Shown here: positions 41,930 to 52,018 of the stretch, one piece after another
Layout of the letters: every line of letters begins with the position of its first letter
How positions within the stretch are numbered: position 1 is the first letter of the stretch
NCBI RefSeq assembly: GCF_022179325.1
Contig: NZ_BPQQ01000040.1
Location: forward strand, 94,564-158,563
Direction of reading: 5' to 3'
DNA length: 64,000 bases
From: Methylobacterium isbiliense
GTDB taxonomy: Bacteria > Pseudomonadota > Alphaproteobacteria > Rhizobiales > Beijerinckiaceae
Program-made: the position numbers and the translations under genes
The notes under the pieces: model-generated
What the model was told of the DNA's origin: nothing
What the model saw: the letters and a program-made list of their open reading frames with translations, nothing else
The model's database searches: none

Positions 41930-43180
41930 ATGATTCGTCGTCGGGATCTCTTGGTCGGGGGCGCGGGCGCCCTCGCGCTCGCCGGGGCCGGCCTGCGGCC
42001 CGCCCGCGCCGCCGACGAGGTGGTGGTGGGCGTGCTCTACGCCATGTCGGGGGCGAGCGCGCAGGTGGGCGTGGATGCCCGCCACGCCATCGAGACGGCG
42101 CTGGACATCGTCAACGCCGACCACGCCCTCGACCTGCCGCTCGCCAAGGGCACGGGCCTGCCGGGTCTCGGGGGCGCCAAGATCCGCCTCGTCTTCGCCG
42201 ACCACCAAGCCGACCCGCAGAAGGGCCGCGCCGAGGCCGAGCGCCTGATCACCCAGGACAAGGTCGCGGCCCTCGTCGGCTGCTACCAGTCGGCGGTGTC
42301 GAACACGGTGAGCGCCACGGCCGAGCGCTACGGCGTGCCCTTCGTCTGCGCCGATTCCTCCTCGCCCAGCCTGCACCGCCGGAACCTCAAGTTCTTCTTC
42401 CGCCCGGCCGCCCACGACGAGATGTTCTCGGCCGCGATGTTCGACTTCCTCGACGCGCAGCGCGCCAAGGGGCAGACGATCGGCTCGGTGGCGCTGTTCT
42501 TCGAGGACACGATCTACGGCGTCGATTCCGCGAACGTGCAGCGCAAGCTGGCGGGCGAGCGCGGCTACAAGGTCGTGGCCGACATCAAGTACAAGACCAA
42601 CTCGCCCTCGCTGACCGCCGAGGTGCAGCAGCTCAAGACCGCCAACGCGGACGTGCTGCTGCCGACGAGCTACACCACCGACGCGATCCTGCTGACGAAG
42701 ACGATGGCCGAACTCGGCTACAAGCCGAAGAGCATGCTGGCGCAGGCGGCGGGCTTCGCCGAGAAGGTCACGTACGACACGGTGGGCGACAAGCTGCAGG
42801 GCCTGATCTCCCGCGGCAGCTTCTCCCTCGACCTCGCAGCCAAGCGCCCCTCGGTCGGCGCCGTGAACGCGCTCTACAAGGCGCGGGCGGCCCGCGACCT
42901 CAACGACAACTCCTCCCGCCAGTTCATGGCGCTCCTGGTGCTGGCCGACGCCGTCAACCGCGCCGGCTCCACCGACGGGCAGAAGATCCGCGCGGCGCTC
43001 AGCGCCACCGACATCCCGGGTGCCCAGACCATCATGCCCTGGAAGCGGGTCGCCTTCGGGCCGGACGGCCAGAACACCGAGGCGGATCCGGTGCTGCTGC
43101 AATGGGTCGGCGACAAGTTCGTCACGGTCTTCCCCGATTCGGCGGCGGTCGCCCCCGCGCTGTGGCCGATGAAGGCGTGA
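41930..43180 (+). CDS. ABC importer substrate-binding protein, Liv-type, Tat-type leader
   Basis: Peripla_BP_6-type binding protein of 416 residues. Seen: leader MIRRRDLLVGGAGALALAGA with arginine triplet, cleavage near ARA-AD at residue 26, then VVVGVLYAMSGASAQVG, VFADHQADPQKGRAEAERL and GCYQSAVSNTVSATAERY. TTGGAGG precedes the ATG. First of five importer genes; the substrate may be 5-oxoproline, D-glutamate or a related compound, from the neighbouring enzymes (inference). A hairpin repeat separates it from the permease genes. Confidence 0.93.
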   Translation: MIRRRDLLVGGAGALALAGAGLRPARAADEVVVGVLYAMSGASAQVGVDARHAIETALDIVNADHALDLPLAKGTGLPGLGGAKIRLVFADHQADPQKGRAEAERLITQDKVAALVGCYQSAVSNTVSATAERYGVPFVCADSSSPSLHRRNLKFFFRPAAHDEMFSAAMFDFLDAQRAKGQTIGSVALFFEDTIYGVDSANVQRKLAGERGYKVVADIKYKTNSPSLTAEVQQLKTANADVLLPTSYTTDAILLTKTMAELGYKPKSMLAQAAGFAEKVTYDTVGDKLQGLISRGSFSLDLAAKRPSVGAVNALYKARAARDLNDNSSRQFMALLVLADAVNRAGSTDGQKIRAALSATDIPGAQTIMPWKRVAFGPDGQNTEADPVLLQWVGDKFVTVFPDSAAVAPALWPMKA

Positions 43181-43205
43181 CCACCGCGTGATGCGACGCG
43201 GAAAA

Positions 43206-43225
43206 CCCCTCCCGCACGGGAGGGG
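43206..43225. repeat. Intergenic hairpin repeat, copy 1
   Basis: CCCCTCCCG-CA-CGGGAGGGG: 9-bp perfect stem with a 2-base loop, between the binding-protein and permease genes. A longer version with the same loop is at 46966-46989. It may stabilise the upstream transcript so that the binding protein is made in excess. Confidence 0.65.
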
Positions 43226-43266
43226 GAACCCCGCGGATCATCCTGGCCCAATCCCGGGAGACCCCG

Positions 43267-44145
43267 ATGACGACGCAAGCGCTGGCCCAGGTGCTGGCGA
43301 GCGGACTGCTGATGGGCCTGATCTACGCCCTGATCGCGGTCGGCCTCTCTCTGATCTTCGGCCTGATGGACGTGGTGAACTTCGCCCACGGCGAGTTCCT
43401 GATGATCGCCATGTACGCGACCTTCGGGCTCGTGCTGGCGACGCAGCTCGACCCCGTGGTGCTGATGCCGCTCGTGGCGGCCCTGCTCTTCGCCCTCGGG
43501 GGGGCGTCGTATCTCGGCGTGGTGCGCTTCGCCATGCGGGCCAAGGCCAATCAGGGCATGGTGCAGATCTTCGCGACCTTCGGCCTCGCGATCCTGCTCC
43601 AGGGCGTCGCCCAGTACCTGTTCACCCCCGATTACCGCAACGTGCAGAACACGTGGCTCGGCGGGCGCACCCTGGAGGTCGGCGGCGTCTTCCTGCCCTG
43701 GCCGCAGATCTTCGGGGCCGTGGTCTCGCTCGCGGCCTTCGGGGGGCTGCACCTCCTGATGAGCCGCACCGATTTCGGCCGGGCGCTGGAGGCCACCCGC
43801 GAGGACCAGGGCGCCGTGGCGCTGGTCGGCATCGACCGCAACCGGGTCTTCGCGCTCGGCTGGGGCCTGGGCGCGGCCCTGGTCGGCCTCGCCGGCGCGG
43901 TGCTGGCGGTATTCTACTACATCCACCCGCAGGTGGGCGCGAGCTTCGCCCTCATCGCCTACGTCACGGTGGCGCTCGGCGGCTTCGGCAGCGTCGCGGG
44001 CGCGCTCGTCGCCGGGGTCATCGTCGGCCTCGTGGAGGCCTTCACGGCGGTGATCCTGCCGCCCGCCCTCAAGTCCGTGGGCGTCTATGCCCTCTATCTC
44101 GCGGTGGTGTTCGTGCGCCCGCAGGGCCTGTTCGGGAGGCTGTGA
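43267..44145 (+). CDS. Liv-type ABC importer permease (LivH-like), second system
   Basis: 292 residues with eight hydrophobic segments. Seen: GLIYALIAVGLSLIFGLMDVVNFAHGEFLM (in parts) near residues 18-47, the LivH hallmark, the EAA-like loop ATREDQGAVALVGIDRNRVFALG and GGFGSVAGALVAG near the end. TGA/ATG overlap with the livM-like gene at 44145. It differs from the first system's LivH (543-1430) in sequence and lies in a different gene order. Confidence 0.94.
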   Translation: MTTQALAQVLASGLLMGLIYALIAVGLSLIFGLMDVVNFAHGEFLMIAMYATFGLVLATQLDPVVLMPLVAALLFALGGASYLGVVRFAMRAKANQGMVQIFATFGLAILLQGVAQYLFTPDYRNVQNTWLGGRTLEVGGVFLPWPQIFGAVVSLAAFGGLHLLMSRTDFGRALEATREDQGAVALVGIDRNRVFALGWGLGAALVGLAGAVLAVFYYIHPQVGASFALIAYVTVALGGFGSVAGALVAGVIVGLVEAFTAVILPPALKSVGVYALYLAVVFVRPQGLFGRL

Positions 44146-45188
44146 TGACCTCGACCACGCTTCCCGCCCCCGCCGCCGTGCCGGCCACCGCCTCCGCGGC
44201 CAGGGCCTTCGCGGCCAAGCGCCGCCGCACCCTCCTCGTCGGCCTCGTGGTCTTCGCCGGCATGGCGGCCCTGCCCTACCTCGTCCGCGACGTCTACCTG
44301 CAGAACGTGCTGATCCTCACGGTGATGTACGCGGCCCTCTCGCAGAGCTGGAACATCCTGGGGGGCTATTGCGGGCAGATCTCGCTCGGCCACGCGCTCT
44401 ATTTCGGGCTCGGCGCCTACTTCACCTCCGTGCTGTTCGTGACCTACGGGGTGGTCCCGTGGGGCGGCATGCTGGCGGGCGGGCTCGCCTCGGCCGGGGT
44501 GGCGCTCCTCCTCGGCTGGCCCTGCTTCCGCCTGGCCGGCCACTACTTCTCGATCGCCACCATCGTGATCGCGGAGATCGGGCTGCTGCTCGTGCACAAC
44601 TGGGACTTCGTCGGCGGGGCGATGGGCATCCAGTGGCCCTTCAACCCGGATTCGTGGTGGACCCTGCAATTCGCCCGCGACAAGGTCCCGTACTTCCACT
44701 TCGCCCTCGGGCTGTTCGTGGCGGTGTGGTTCGTCACCTACCTGATCGAGGATTCCCGCTGGGGCTACTGGTGGCGGGCCGTCAAGGACGACGCGCAGGC
44801 CGCCGAGAGCCTCGGCGTCGAGGTGTTCCGCTCCAAGATGGCGGCGGCCGCCGTCTCGGCCTTCTTCACGGCGATCGGCGGCGGCTTCTACGCCGCCTAC
44901 GTCTCCTACATCGATCCCGAGAGCGTGATGAGCTTCCGCTTCTCGCTGCTCTTCGCCCTGCCGGCGGTGCTCGGCGGCATCGGCACCCTGTGGGGGGCGC
45001 TCGTCGGGGCGGCGATCCTGATCCCGCTCACTGAGATCAGCCGCTCGTATCTCGGCGGCACCGGCAGCGGCCTCGATCTGATCCTCTACGGGCTCCTCGT
45101 CATGCTGGTGGCGCTCGCCCGGCCCGAGGGCGTGCTCAGCCTGTTCAAGCGCACCCGCACCGCCCGCAACCAGGAGGCCGCGCCGTGA
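44145..45188 (+). CDS. Liv-type ABC importer permease (LivM-like), second system
   Basis: 347 residues. An alanine-rich N-terminal extension of about 25 residues is followed by about nine membrane segments. Seen: [28 protein letters not shown] (in parts) near residues 67-94, the family hallmark, and [19 protein letters not shown], the ATPase-contact loop. The stop overlaps the GTG of the LivG-like gene. Confidence 0.94.
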   Translation: MTSTTLPAPAAVPATASAARAFAAKRRRTLLVGLVVFAGMAALPYLVRDVYLQNVLILTVMYAALSQSWNILGGYCGQISLGHALYFGLGAYFTSVLFVTYGVVPWGGMLAGGLASAGVALLLGWPCFRLAGHYFSIATIVIAEIGLLLVHNWDFVGGAMGIQWPFNPDSWWTLQFARDKVPYFHFALGLFVAVWFVTYLIEDSRWGYWWRAVKDDAQAAESLGVEVFRSKMAAAAVSAFFTAIGGGFYAAYVSYIDPESVMSFRFSLLFALPAVLGGIGTLWGALVGAAILIPLTEISRSYLGGTGSGLDLILYGLLVMLVALARPEGVLSLFKRTRTARNQEAAP

Positions 45189-45905
45189 CCGAGATCATCC
45201 TGGAGGCCGAGCGCGTCACCCTGCGCTTCGGCGGCCTCGTTGCCAACGCCGACGTCTCGCTCGCCGTGCGGCGCGGCGAGATCCTGGGGCTGATCGGCCC
45301 GAACGGCGCCGGCAAGTCGACGCTGTTCAACCTGATCTCCGGCACCTACCGGCCGACGAGCGGGCGCATCCTGCTGGAGGGGCAGGACATCACCGGCCTC
45401 CCGGCGCCCGAGCGCTGCCGCCGGGGCATCGCCCGCACCTTCCAGGTGCCGCGCTCCTTCGATTCGATGAACGTGGTCGAGAACGTCATCGTGGGCGGCT
45501 TCGTGCGCCATCCGCGGGCCGCCGAGGCCCGGGCCGCGGCGCTCGCCACCCTCGACGTGGTCGGCCTCGCCCACCGGGCGGACGCCGTGGCGGGCGAACT
45601 CACGCCGCCCGAGAAGCGGCGGCTGGAGGTCGCCCGCGCGCTCGCCACCGAGCCGCGCCTCCTCCTCCTCGACGAGGTGCTCACCGGGCTCACCCCGAGC
45701 GAGGCCAAGGCCGGCGTCGAGCTGATCCGGCGCGTCGCCGAGCGCGGCGTCACCGTCATCATGGTCGAGCACGTGATGGAGGTGGTGATGCCGCTCGTCG
45801 ACCGCGCCGTCGTCCTGCATCTCGGCCGCGTGCTGGCGGAGGGCCGGCCGGCCGACGTCGTGCGCGACGAGGCCGTCATCGCCGCCTACCTGGGAGAGCG
45901 CCGCC

Positions 45906-45916
<11 letters not shown>
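45185..45916 (+). CDS. Liv-type ABC importer ATPase (LivG-like), second system
   Basis: 243 residues. Seen: Walker [10 protein letters not shown] near residue 39, Q-loop region [17 protein letters not shown], a degenerate signature [15 protein letters not shown], Walker [12 protein letters not shown] and H-loop MVEHVME. The usual DEP is DEV here. The GTG start overlaps the livM-like stop as GTGA, and the end overlaps the LivF-like gene by 11 bases, so the ATPases are coupled. Confidence 0.93.
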
Positions 45917-46612
<696 letters not shown>

Positions 46613-46613
<1 letters not shown>

Positions 46614-46954
46614 TGCGCGCGCCGCGCCATTTCGCGCGGGACCAGCGGCAGCAGGCGACCTCGGCCGAGGACGTGCTGTGGCGGGCTCTTCGCGGGCGGC
46701 GGCTTCATGGCATGAAGTTCAAGCGGCAGGTGCCCGTTCTCGTCTACACGGTCGACTTCCTGTGTGCGGAGCACCGGCTGGTGATCGAACTCGATGGCCG
46801 CCAGCACGCTTGGCACGACGTGTACGATGCGAGGCGAACCGAGGAGATCGAACGATGCGGTTACGCGGTTCTGCGGTTTCGCAACGAGGAAGTTCTGACG
46901 GGTCTCGAGGCTGTCCTGCAGCGCATTGCGGACGCCGCCGGCCTCGCCAGATGA
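46613..46954 (+). CDS. DUF559 single-domain endonuclease-like protein, copy 1
   Basis: 113 residues, one DUF559 domain related to very-short-patch-repair endonucleases. Seen: ARDQRQQATSAEDVLWRALRG near the start, KFKRQVPVLVYTVDFLCAEH and LVIELDGRQH near residues 57-66, which give the D...ExD pattern of a PD-(D/E)XK nuclease, then GYAVLRFRNEEVL. Its ATG overlaps the LivF-like stop and it separates the importer from pxpA. A hairpin repeat follows 11 bases after its stop. A paralogue lies at 63653. Biological role unknown. Confidence 0.88.
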
Positions 46955-46965
46955 AGCGCGGGGAA

Positions 46966-46989
46966 CCCCTCTCCCGCACGGGAGAGGGG
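46966..46989. repeat. Intergenic hairpin repeat, copy 2
   Basis: CCCCTCTCCCG-CA-CGGGAGAGGGG: 11-bp perfect stem with 2-base loop, same loop and design as 43206-43225. It lies between the DUF559 and pxpA genes. It could terminate or attenuate transcription, but has no T-tract. Confidence 0.7.
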
Positions 46990-47045
46990 ATGCTGCCTGC
47001 GTCACATCCGGTGGCGTAGCAGAGTGTCAAACGACGGGAGGCCCC

Positions 47046-47813
47046 ATGCCCACCATCGACCTCAATTCCGATCTCGGCGAAGGCTTCGGCGATTACCGGG
47101 CCGGCGACGACGCGGCGATGCTCGCCATCGTGACCTCGGCGAACGTCGCCTGCGGCATGCATGCGGGCGATCCGCAGATCATGGCGCGCACCTTCGGGCT
47201 CGCCCGCGAGCGCGGCGTGGCGGTGGGGGCGCATCCGGGCTACCCGGACCTGTGGGGGTTCGGGCGGCGCGTGCTGCCCTACACGCCCGCCGAGGTCGAG
47301 CGTCTCGTCGCCTATCAGGTCGGCGCCGCGCAGGCGCTCGCGACCTATGCGGGCCACCGCATCACCTACGTGAAGACGCACGGGGCGCTCGGCAATCTCG
47401 CGGCGGCCAACGACGAGGTGGCGATGGCGGTCGCCCGGGCCGTCAGGGCGGTCGACCGGGACCTGTCGCTGCTGGCCATCGCGCTCTCCGCGCAGGTGCG
47501 GGCCGGCGAGGCGCTGGGCCTCGACGTCCACCAGGAGATCTTCGCCGATCGCGGCTACACCGAGGAGGGGCTGCTCGTGCCCCGCGGCCAGCCGGGCGCG
47601 ATGATCGAGGACCCGGAGGTGGCCGCCGAGCGCGTCGTCACCATGGTGCGCGAGGGCGCGATCATCGCCGGGTCCGGCAAGCGGCTGCCGACGCCGATCC
47701 GCTCCGTCTGCGTGCACGGCGACTCTCACTATGCGGTCGCCACGGCCCGCACCGTGCGGGCGCGCCTGGAGGAGGCGGGCGTGACGGTCGCGCCGTTCCG
47801 GCCGGCCGCGTGA
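47046..47813 (+). CDS. pxpA: 5-oxoprolinase subunit PxpA (LamB/YcsF family)
   Basis: 255 residues, usual length. Seen: MPTIDLNSDLGEGFGDYRAG at the start, TSANVACGMHAGDPQIM near residue 31, GAHPGYPDLWGFGRR near residue 61, ITYVKTHGALGNLAA near residue 105, FADRGYTEEGLLVPR near residue 166 and SVCVHGDSHYAV near the end. Known: PxpA with PxpB and PxpC forms the ATP-dependent bacterial 5-oxoprolinase, giving L-glutamate. GGGAGG precedes the ATG; the stop overlaps pxpB. Confidence 0.94.
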   Translation: MPTIDLNSDLGEGFGDYRAGDDAAMLAIVTSANVACGMHAGDPQIMARTFGLARERGVAVGAHPGYPDLWGFGRRVLPYTPAEVERLVAYQVGAAQALATYAGHRITYVKTHGALGNLAAANDEVAMAVARAVRAVDRDLSLLAIALSAQVRAGEALGLDVHQEIFADRGYTEEGLLVPRGQPGAMIEDPEVAAERVVTMVREGAIIAGSGKRLPTPIRSVCVHGDSHYAVATARTVRARLEEAGVTVAPFRPAA

Positions 47814-48544
47814 TGGCGCTCCCGCGCCTGCTCGATGCCGGCGAGGCGGCCCTCGTCGCCGAGTTCGGCGACCGGGTCGATCCGGCGATCAGCGACCGGG
47901 TGCTCGGGCTCGACGACGCGCTGCGGGCCGACCCGCCCGCGGGGCTGCGCGAGACCGTGCCGACCTACCGCTCGCTGATGATCCACTACGACCCGCTCGT
48001 CCTCGACCGCGACGCGCTCGCCGCGCGCGTGCGCGCCCTGGCGGAGGGGATGGAGGCGGGCGGCGAGGGCGCTGGCCGGCACGCCGGCGCCCGCTGGACG
48101 CTGCCCGTCTGCTACGATCCGGACCTCGCCGAGGATATCGGGGCGGTCGCGGAGGCGATCGGGCGCCCGGCCGCGGAGGTCGCCGCCCTGCATGCGGGTG
48201 CGGAGTACCGGGTCTACATGTACGGCTTCGCGCCGGGCTTCGCGTATCTGGGCGGCCTGCCCGAGGCGCTCGCGGTCTCGCGCCGGGCCACGCCCCGGCC
48301 GCCCCATCCGGCGAACGCCCTGATGATCGGCGGCGGCCTCGCCGCGGTGGCGACGGTGCCGATGCCCACCGGCTGGTACGTGGTCGGGCGCACGCCCGTG
48401 CGGCTCTACCGGCCCGATCAGGACGACCCCTTTCCGGTGGCGGTCGGCGACACCCTGCGCTTCTCGCCCGTCGACGCCGCGACCTTCGCGTCCCTGGAGG
48501 CCCGGGCGGCCGCCGGAGAGAGCGTGGCGCGCCGCGAACCGTGA
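47813..48544 (+). CDS. pxpB: 5-oxoprolinase subunit PxpB (KipI family)
   Basis: 243 residues with a cyclophilin-like C-terminal half. Seen: an N-terminal domain with LVAEFGDRVDPAISDRV and PTYRSLMIHYDPL, then WTLPVCYDPDLAEDIGAV near residue 97, YMYGFAPGFAYLGGLPEAL (19 residues) near residue 139 and GGGLAAVATVPMPTGWYVVGRTP (in parts). TGATG overlap with pxpA and 10 bases to pxpC: one translational unit. Confidence 0.94.
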   Translation: MALPRLLDAGEAALVAEFGDRVDPAISDRVLGLDDALRADPPAGLRETVPTYRSLMIHYDPLVLDRDALAARVRALAEGMEAGGEGAGRHAGARWTLPVCYDPDLAEDIGAVAEAIGRPAAEVAALHAGAEYRVYMYGFAPGFAYLGGLPEALAVSRRATPRPPHPANALMIGGGLAAVATVPMPTGWYVVGRTPVRLYRPDQDDPFPVAVGDTLRFSPVDAATFASLEARAAAGESVARREP

Positions 48545-48554
48545 GGAGCCGACC

Positions 48555-49571
48555 ATGAGCCTCCTTCGCATCGACGCGGCCGGTCCCGGCACGACGCTCC
48601 AGGATGCCGGCCGTCACGGCTACCTGCGCTACGGCTTCACGGCGGCCGGTCCGATGGATCCGCTGGCGCACGCCACCGCCAACCGCGCGCTCGACAACCC
48701 GCCGGGCGCGCCCGCGATCGAGGTCTCGCTCGCCGGCCTCGCGGTGAGCGCCGAGGAGGCGCCCCTCGGGGTGGCGCTCGCGGGCGGCGAGTTCCGCATC
48801 GCGCTCGACGGCGAGCCGGTGCCCCCCGCCGCCGTGCTGACGCTGCGGCCGGGCAGCACCCTGACGGTGCGGGCGGGGCGGGCCGGCGCATGGTGCACCC
48901 TCGCGGTGGCGGGCCGCATCGACGTCCCCCCGGTGCTCGGATCCGTCGCGACCCACACCCGCTCGGGCGTGGGCGGCCTCAATGGGCGCGCCCTGCAGGC
49001 GGGCGATGCCCTGCGGATCGGCGAGGCCCGGCCCGGACCGGGGGAGGTGCACGCCCTCGTCGCCCCCTGGCTCGACCGGCCGCCGGAGGAGATCCGGGTG
49101 GTGCTCGGCCCCCAGGACGACGCCTTCGCGGCCGACCAGATCGCCGCCTTCCTGGCCGGTCCCTGGACCGTGACCCCGCGCGGCGACCGCATGGCCTGCT
49201 TCCTCGACGGGACGCCGCTCACGCATGCGCGGGGCTACAACATCGTCTCGGACGGCATCGCCATGGGGGCGATCCAGGTGCCCGGGGAGGGCCGCCCGAT
49301 CGTCCTGATGGCGGACCGGCAATCCACCGGCGGCTACCCGAAGATCGCCACGGTGATCGGGCCCGATCTCGGCCGGCTGGCCCAGGCGCAGGCCGGCACG
49401 CGGCTGCGCTTCCGCGCCGTGTCGGTCGCCGAGGCGGTGGCCGCCCGCCGCGCCGAGGCCGAGGCGCTGGCCCCGCCCGTGGCGCGCGAGCCCCTGGTGC
49501 GCAGCGCCTTCACGCCCGAGTTCCTGCTCGGGCGCAACCTGATCGGGGGTGTGGTCGACGGGGCGGCCTGA
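48555..49571 (+). CDS. pxpC: 5-oxoprolinase subunit PxpC (KipA family)
   Basis: 338 residues. Seen: AGPGTTLQDAGRHGYLRYGF near the start, AAGPMDPLAHATANRAL near residue 32, GGFRLA-type strand LAGGEFRIAL, LGPQDDAFAADQIAAFL near residue 178, GDRMACFLDGTPL, SDGIAMGAIQVPGEGRPIVLM (in parts) and RQSTGGYPKIATVIGPDLGR (in parts). These are the conserved blocks of the biotin-dependent-carboxyltransferase-like KipA family. Ribosome site GAGGAG before the ATG. Last gene of the 5-oxoproline block. Confidence 0.94.
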   Translation: MSLLRIDAAGPGTTLQDAGRHGYLRYGFTAAGPMDPLAHATANRALDNPPGAPAIEVSLAGLAVSAEEAPLGVALAGGEFRIALDGEPVPPAAVLTLRPGSTLTVRAGRAGAWCTLAVAGRIDVPPVLGSVATHTRSGVGGLNGRALQAGDALRIGEARPGPGEVHALVAPWLDRPPEEIRVVLGPQDDAFAADQIAAFLAGPWTVTPRGDRMACFLDGTPLTHARGYNIVSDGIAMGAIQVPGEGRPIVLMADRQSTGGYPKIATVIGPDLGRLAQAQAGTRLRFRAVSVAEAVAARRAEAEALAPPVAREPLVRSAFTPEFLLGRNLIGGVVDGAA

Positions 49572-49691
49572 GCCGGCCGCCGGGGGCCGGCGCATCGCTG
49601 CCATGCTCCGGCGCGGCCTTGCCGCGCGCGGCCGTCTCCGCCACGTGTGGCCGATCCCTCGCCCTCCCGGATACGTCCACTCAGGAGCAGC

Positions 49692-50984
49692 ATGGCGCCG
49701 CGCGCAAGCCACGACGACGGGCCGGCCCGGGCGCCCGGGCAGGAGCCGGCGAAGGCCTGGACCGGCCCGGGCTTCACCGAGTTCGTGGCCCTCGTCGCCT
49801 TCATGATGGGGCTCACCGCGGTCACCATCGACAGCTTCCTGCCGGCCTTTCCGGCCATCGCCCGCGACTTCGCCATCGCGGACCCGAACCGGCCGCAGCT
49901 CCTGATCTCCGTCTACATGCTGGGCTTCGGCCTCGCGCAGCTCGCCTACGGGCCGGTCTCGGACGCGATCGGGCGCCGCCCGGCGCTGATCGCCGGCATC
50001 GTGATCTACCTCGCGGGCAGCGTGCTCGCCATGCTCGCCCCGAGCTTCGAGGTGCTGCTCCTCGCCCGCGCGGTCCAGGGGATCGGCGGCGCGGCCGGGC
50101 GCATCCTCGGCGTCGCGATCGTGCGCGACCGCTTCGGCGGGCGCGACATGGCGCAGGTCATGTCGTTCTGCATGATGGTCTTCCTCATCGTGCCGATCGT
50201 CGCGCCCGCAATGGGCGGCCTCGTGCTGGCGGTGGGGCACTGGCGGCTGATCTTCGGGGCGATGCTGGCGCTCGCGCTCGTGGTGCTGGCGTGGTTCGGC
50301 TGGCGCATGCCCGAGACCCTGCACCCGGACTTCCGGCGCAGCCTCGATCTGCGGGCGATCGGGAGCGGCATCGCCACCGCGGCCGGCACGCGCGAGACCT
50401 TCGGCTACGCCACGGCGCTCGGGCTGCTCACCGGCTGCATCCTGGCCTATGTCGGCTCGGCGCAGGCCATCTTCGACACCGGCCTCTACCATCTCGGCCG
50501 TCTCTTCCCGATCGCCTTCGGGCTGATCGCCGGCGCGATGGGGGTGGCGACGCTGATCAACGCGCGGCTGGTGCGCCGCTTCGGCATGCGGCGGCTCTCG
50601 CACGGGGGTCTGATCGGCCTGTGCGCGATGGCCCTGGTGCAGCTCGGGCTGATGCTCGCCTTCGCGGGCCGCCCGCCGCTGCCGCTCCTGATCCTGACGC
50701 TCGCCGCCTGCCAGTTCCTGCTCAGCTTCGCGATGCCGAACTTCAACGCCATCGCGATGGAGCCGCTGGCGGCCATCGCCGGCACCGCCTCCTCGGTGAT
50801 CGGCTTCTACACGACCCTGCTGGCCGCCCTCTGCGGCCTCGTCGTGGGGCAGGCCTTCGACGGCACCGTGATCCCGCTCGCGGTCGGCTATTGCGGCTTG
50901 AGCGCCCTGAGCCTGCTCGCGGTGCTGTGGACCGAGCGCGGGCGGCTGTTCGGCACCGGCGCGGTGCCGCATCCGCCGCCCTGA
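49692..50984 (+). CDS. Bcr/CflA-type MFS drug or metabolite exporter
   Basis: 430 residues with twelve hydrophobic segments after a polar N-terminus of about 30 residues. Seen: TAVTIDSFLPAFPAIARDF near residue 43, GPVSDAIGRRPALIAG between helices 2 and 3, ARAVQGIGGAAGRILGVAIVRD (in parts), the antiporter motif C region, and WRLIFGAMLAL. This is the DHA1 Bcr/CflA layout. By family it exports drugs or metabolites against protons. AGGAG precedes ATG 49692. Substrate not predictable. Confidence 0.9.
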   Translation: MAPRASHDDGPARAPGQEPAKAWTGPGFTEFVALVAFMMGLTAVTIDSFLPAFPAIARDFAIADPNRPQLLISVYMLGFGLAQLAYGPVSDAIGRRPALIAGIVIYLAGSVLAMLAPSFEVLLLARAVQGIGGAAGRILGVAIVRDRFGGRDMAQVMSFCMMVFLIVPIVAPAMGGLVLAVGHWRLIFGAMLALALVVLAWFGWRMPETLHPDFRRSLDLRAIGSGIATAAGTRETFGYATALGLLTGCILAYVGSAQAIFDTGLYHLGRLFPIAFGLIAGAMGVATLINARLVRRFGMRRLSHGGLIGLCAMALVQLGLMLAFAGRPPLPLLILTLAACQFLLSFAMPNFNAIAMEPLAAIAGTASSVIGFYTTLLAALCGLVVGQAFDGTVIPLAVGYCGLSALSLLAVLWTERGRLFGTGAVPHPPP

Positions 50985-51028
50985 AGGGAACCCCCGGTAT
51001 CCGGGAGTGGCGCGGGAGCGGGAGCGCG

Positions 51029-51256
51029 TCAGGCCTCCTCGAACAGCACGCCGACCTTGGGCGGGTTGCGCCACATCACCCGGCAGGCCTTGCGGCGGTG
51101 CTTGGCCTCGACCGTGAAGGCATTGGGCAGCGCGAACGGATCGTCGGCCACGAGAACGGCGCCCGATGCCGTCGCCGTCTCGATCGTCACGCAGGCGACG
51201 GGCCGGTCGTCGACCAGAACCTGGGCCTTTCTGGTCATGAAGGTGAAGGCTTGCAT
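51029..51256 (-). CDS. PilZ-like small protein
   Basis: 75 residues. Seen: VEAKHRRKACRVMWRNPPKVGVLFEEA at the end (residues 49-75, in parts RRKACRVMWRN and VGVLFEE), a stretch that I associate with short PilZ-like proteins of Methylobacterium and relatives. The canonical c-di-GMP motif RxxxR is absent; the D/NxSxxG motif is degenerate. If a PilZ relative, it probably does not bind c-di-GMP in the usual way. Convergent with the exporter gene. Confidence 0.6.
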   Translation of the reverse strand: MQAFTFMTRKAQVLVDDRPVACVTIETATASGAVLVADDPFALPNAFTVEAKHRRKACRVMWRNPPKVGVLFEEA

Positions 51257-51467
51257 CGGCGGACCTTGCCATTTCCCTGCGGAAGTTTCGCCGTGCAGGC
51301 TGGCATACGGTCGTGAACCTTAGGTAAAGCGGATGGACCGTCGCGGTCGGTCGGGGTGTGGTGCCGATTAACCCGCTCTTGACAGCGCCCGCGCCAGAGT
51401 GCGGGGGCGGTGCCGGGCGCCGCACGCTTCTGGACATTGGCCTCGACACCAAGCCGTGGAGACCGCG

Positions 51468-51998
51468 ATGGGACGCGACGGGAACGGGATCCTGCTGGCC
51501 GGGCGGCTCCTGCTGGCGGCCGCCCTGCTGCCGGCGGGCATCGCCCACGCGCTCAACCCCTCGGGTTTCGCGCTCACGCTGGCCGGCACCGGGATGCCGG
51601 CACCGAACGCGGTCGCCACCGCGTCGATCGTCATCGCGGTGTTCGGCCCCCTGGCGCTCGCCGCGGGCGTGCTGCCGCGCCTCGTCGGCTGGACCTTGGC
51701 GCTCCACACCCTGGTGATGGGTCTCCTGCTGCACCGGTTCTGGGACTTCTCGGGCGGCACGGCGCTCGTGGAGCGCGAGCTGTTTCTGGCCCAGGCCGGC
51801 TTGGCGGGCGGGCTCATCCTCGGCGCCGTCGCCGGTCCGGGCGCCTGGAGCTGGCACGGCTGGCGGCACGGGGTGCGGGCGGCCTCGGCCAAGCCCGCAC
51901 CCAAGGGGGCCGCGCCCAAGGAGCCCGCACCCAAGGCCGCCGCCCCGCGCAAGCGGGCCGCCGGCCCGCGCGCCAAGCCCGCGCGCGCCGCGGCCTGA
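51468..51998 (+). CDS. DoxX-like membrane protein with basic, histone H1-like tail
   Basis: 176 residues. Residues 8-125 form four hydrophobic helices of the DoxX type (GRLLLAAALLPAGIAHALNP near the start; LLHRFWDFSG in the middle). Residues 140-176 are almost only Ala, Pro, Lys, Arg and Gly (AKPAPKGAAPKEPAPKAAAP, then RKRAAGPRAKPARAAA), as in linker-histone tails. DoxX relatives are linked to redox and thiosulfate metabolism, but many have no known role. GTGGAGA precedes the ATG at 51468. Confidence 0.82.
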   Translation: MGRDGNGILLAGRLLLAAALLPAGIAHALNPSGFALTLAGTGMPAPNAVATASIVIAVFGPLALAAGVLPRLVGWTLALHTLVMGLLLHRFWDFSGGTALVERELFLAQAGLAGGLILGAVAGPGAWSWHGWRHGVRAASAKPAPKGAAPKEPAPKAAAPRKRAAGPRAKPARAAA

Positions 51999-52018
51999 AT
52001 CCGCCCCCGAGCCGGGCC

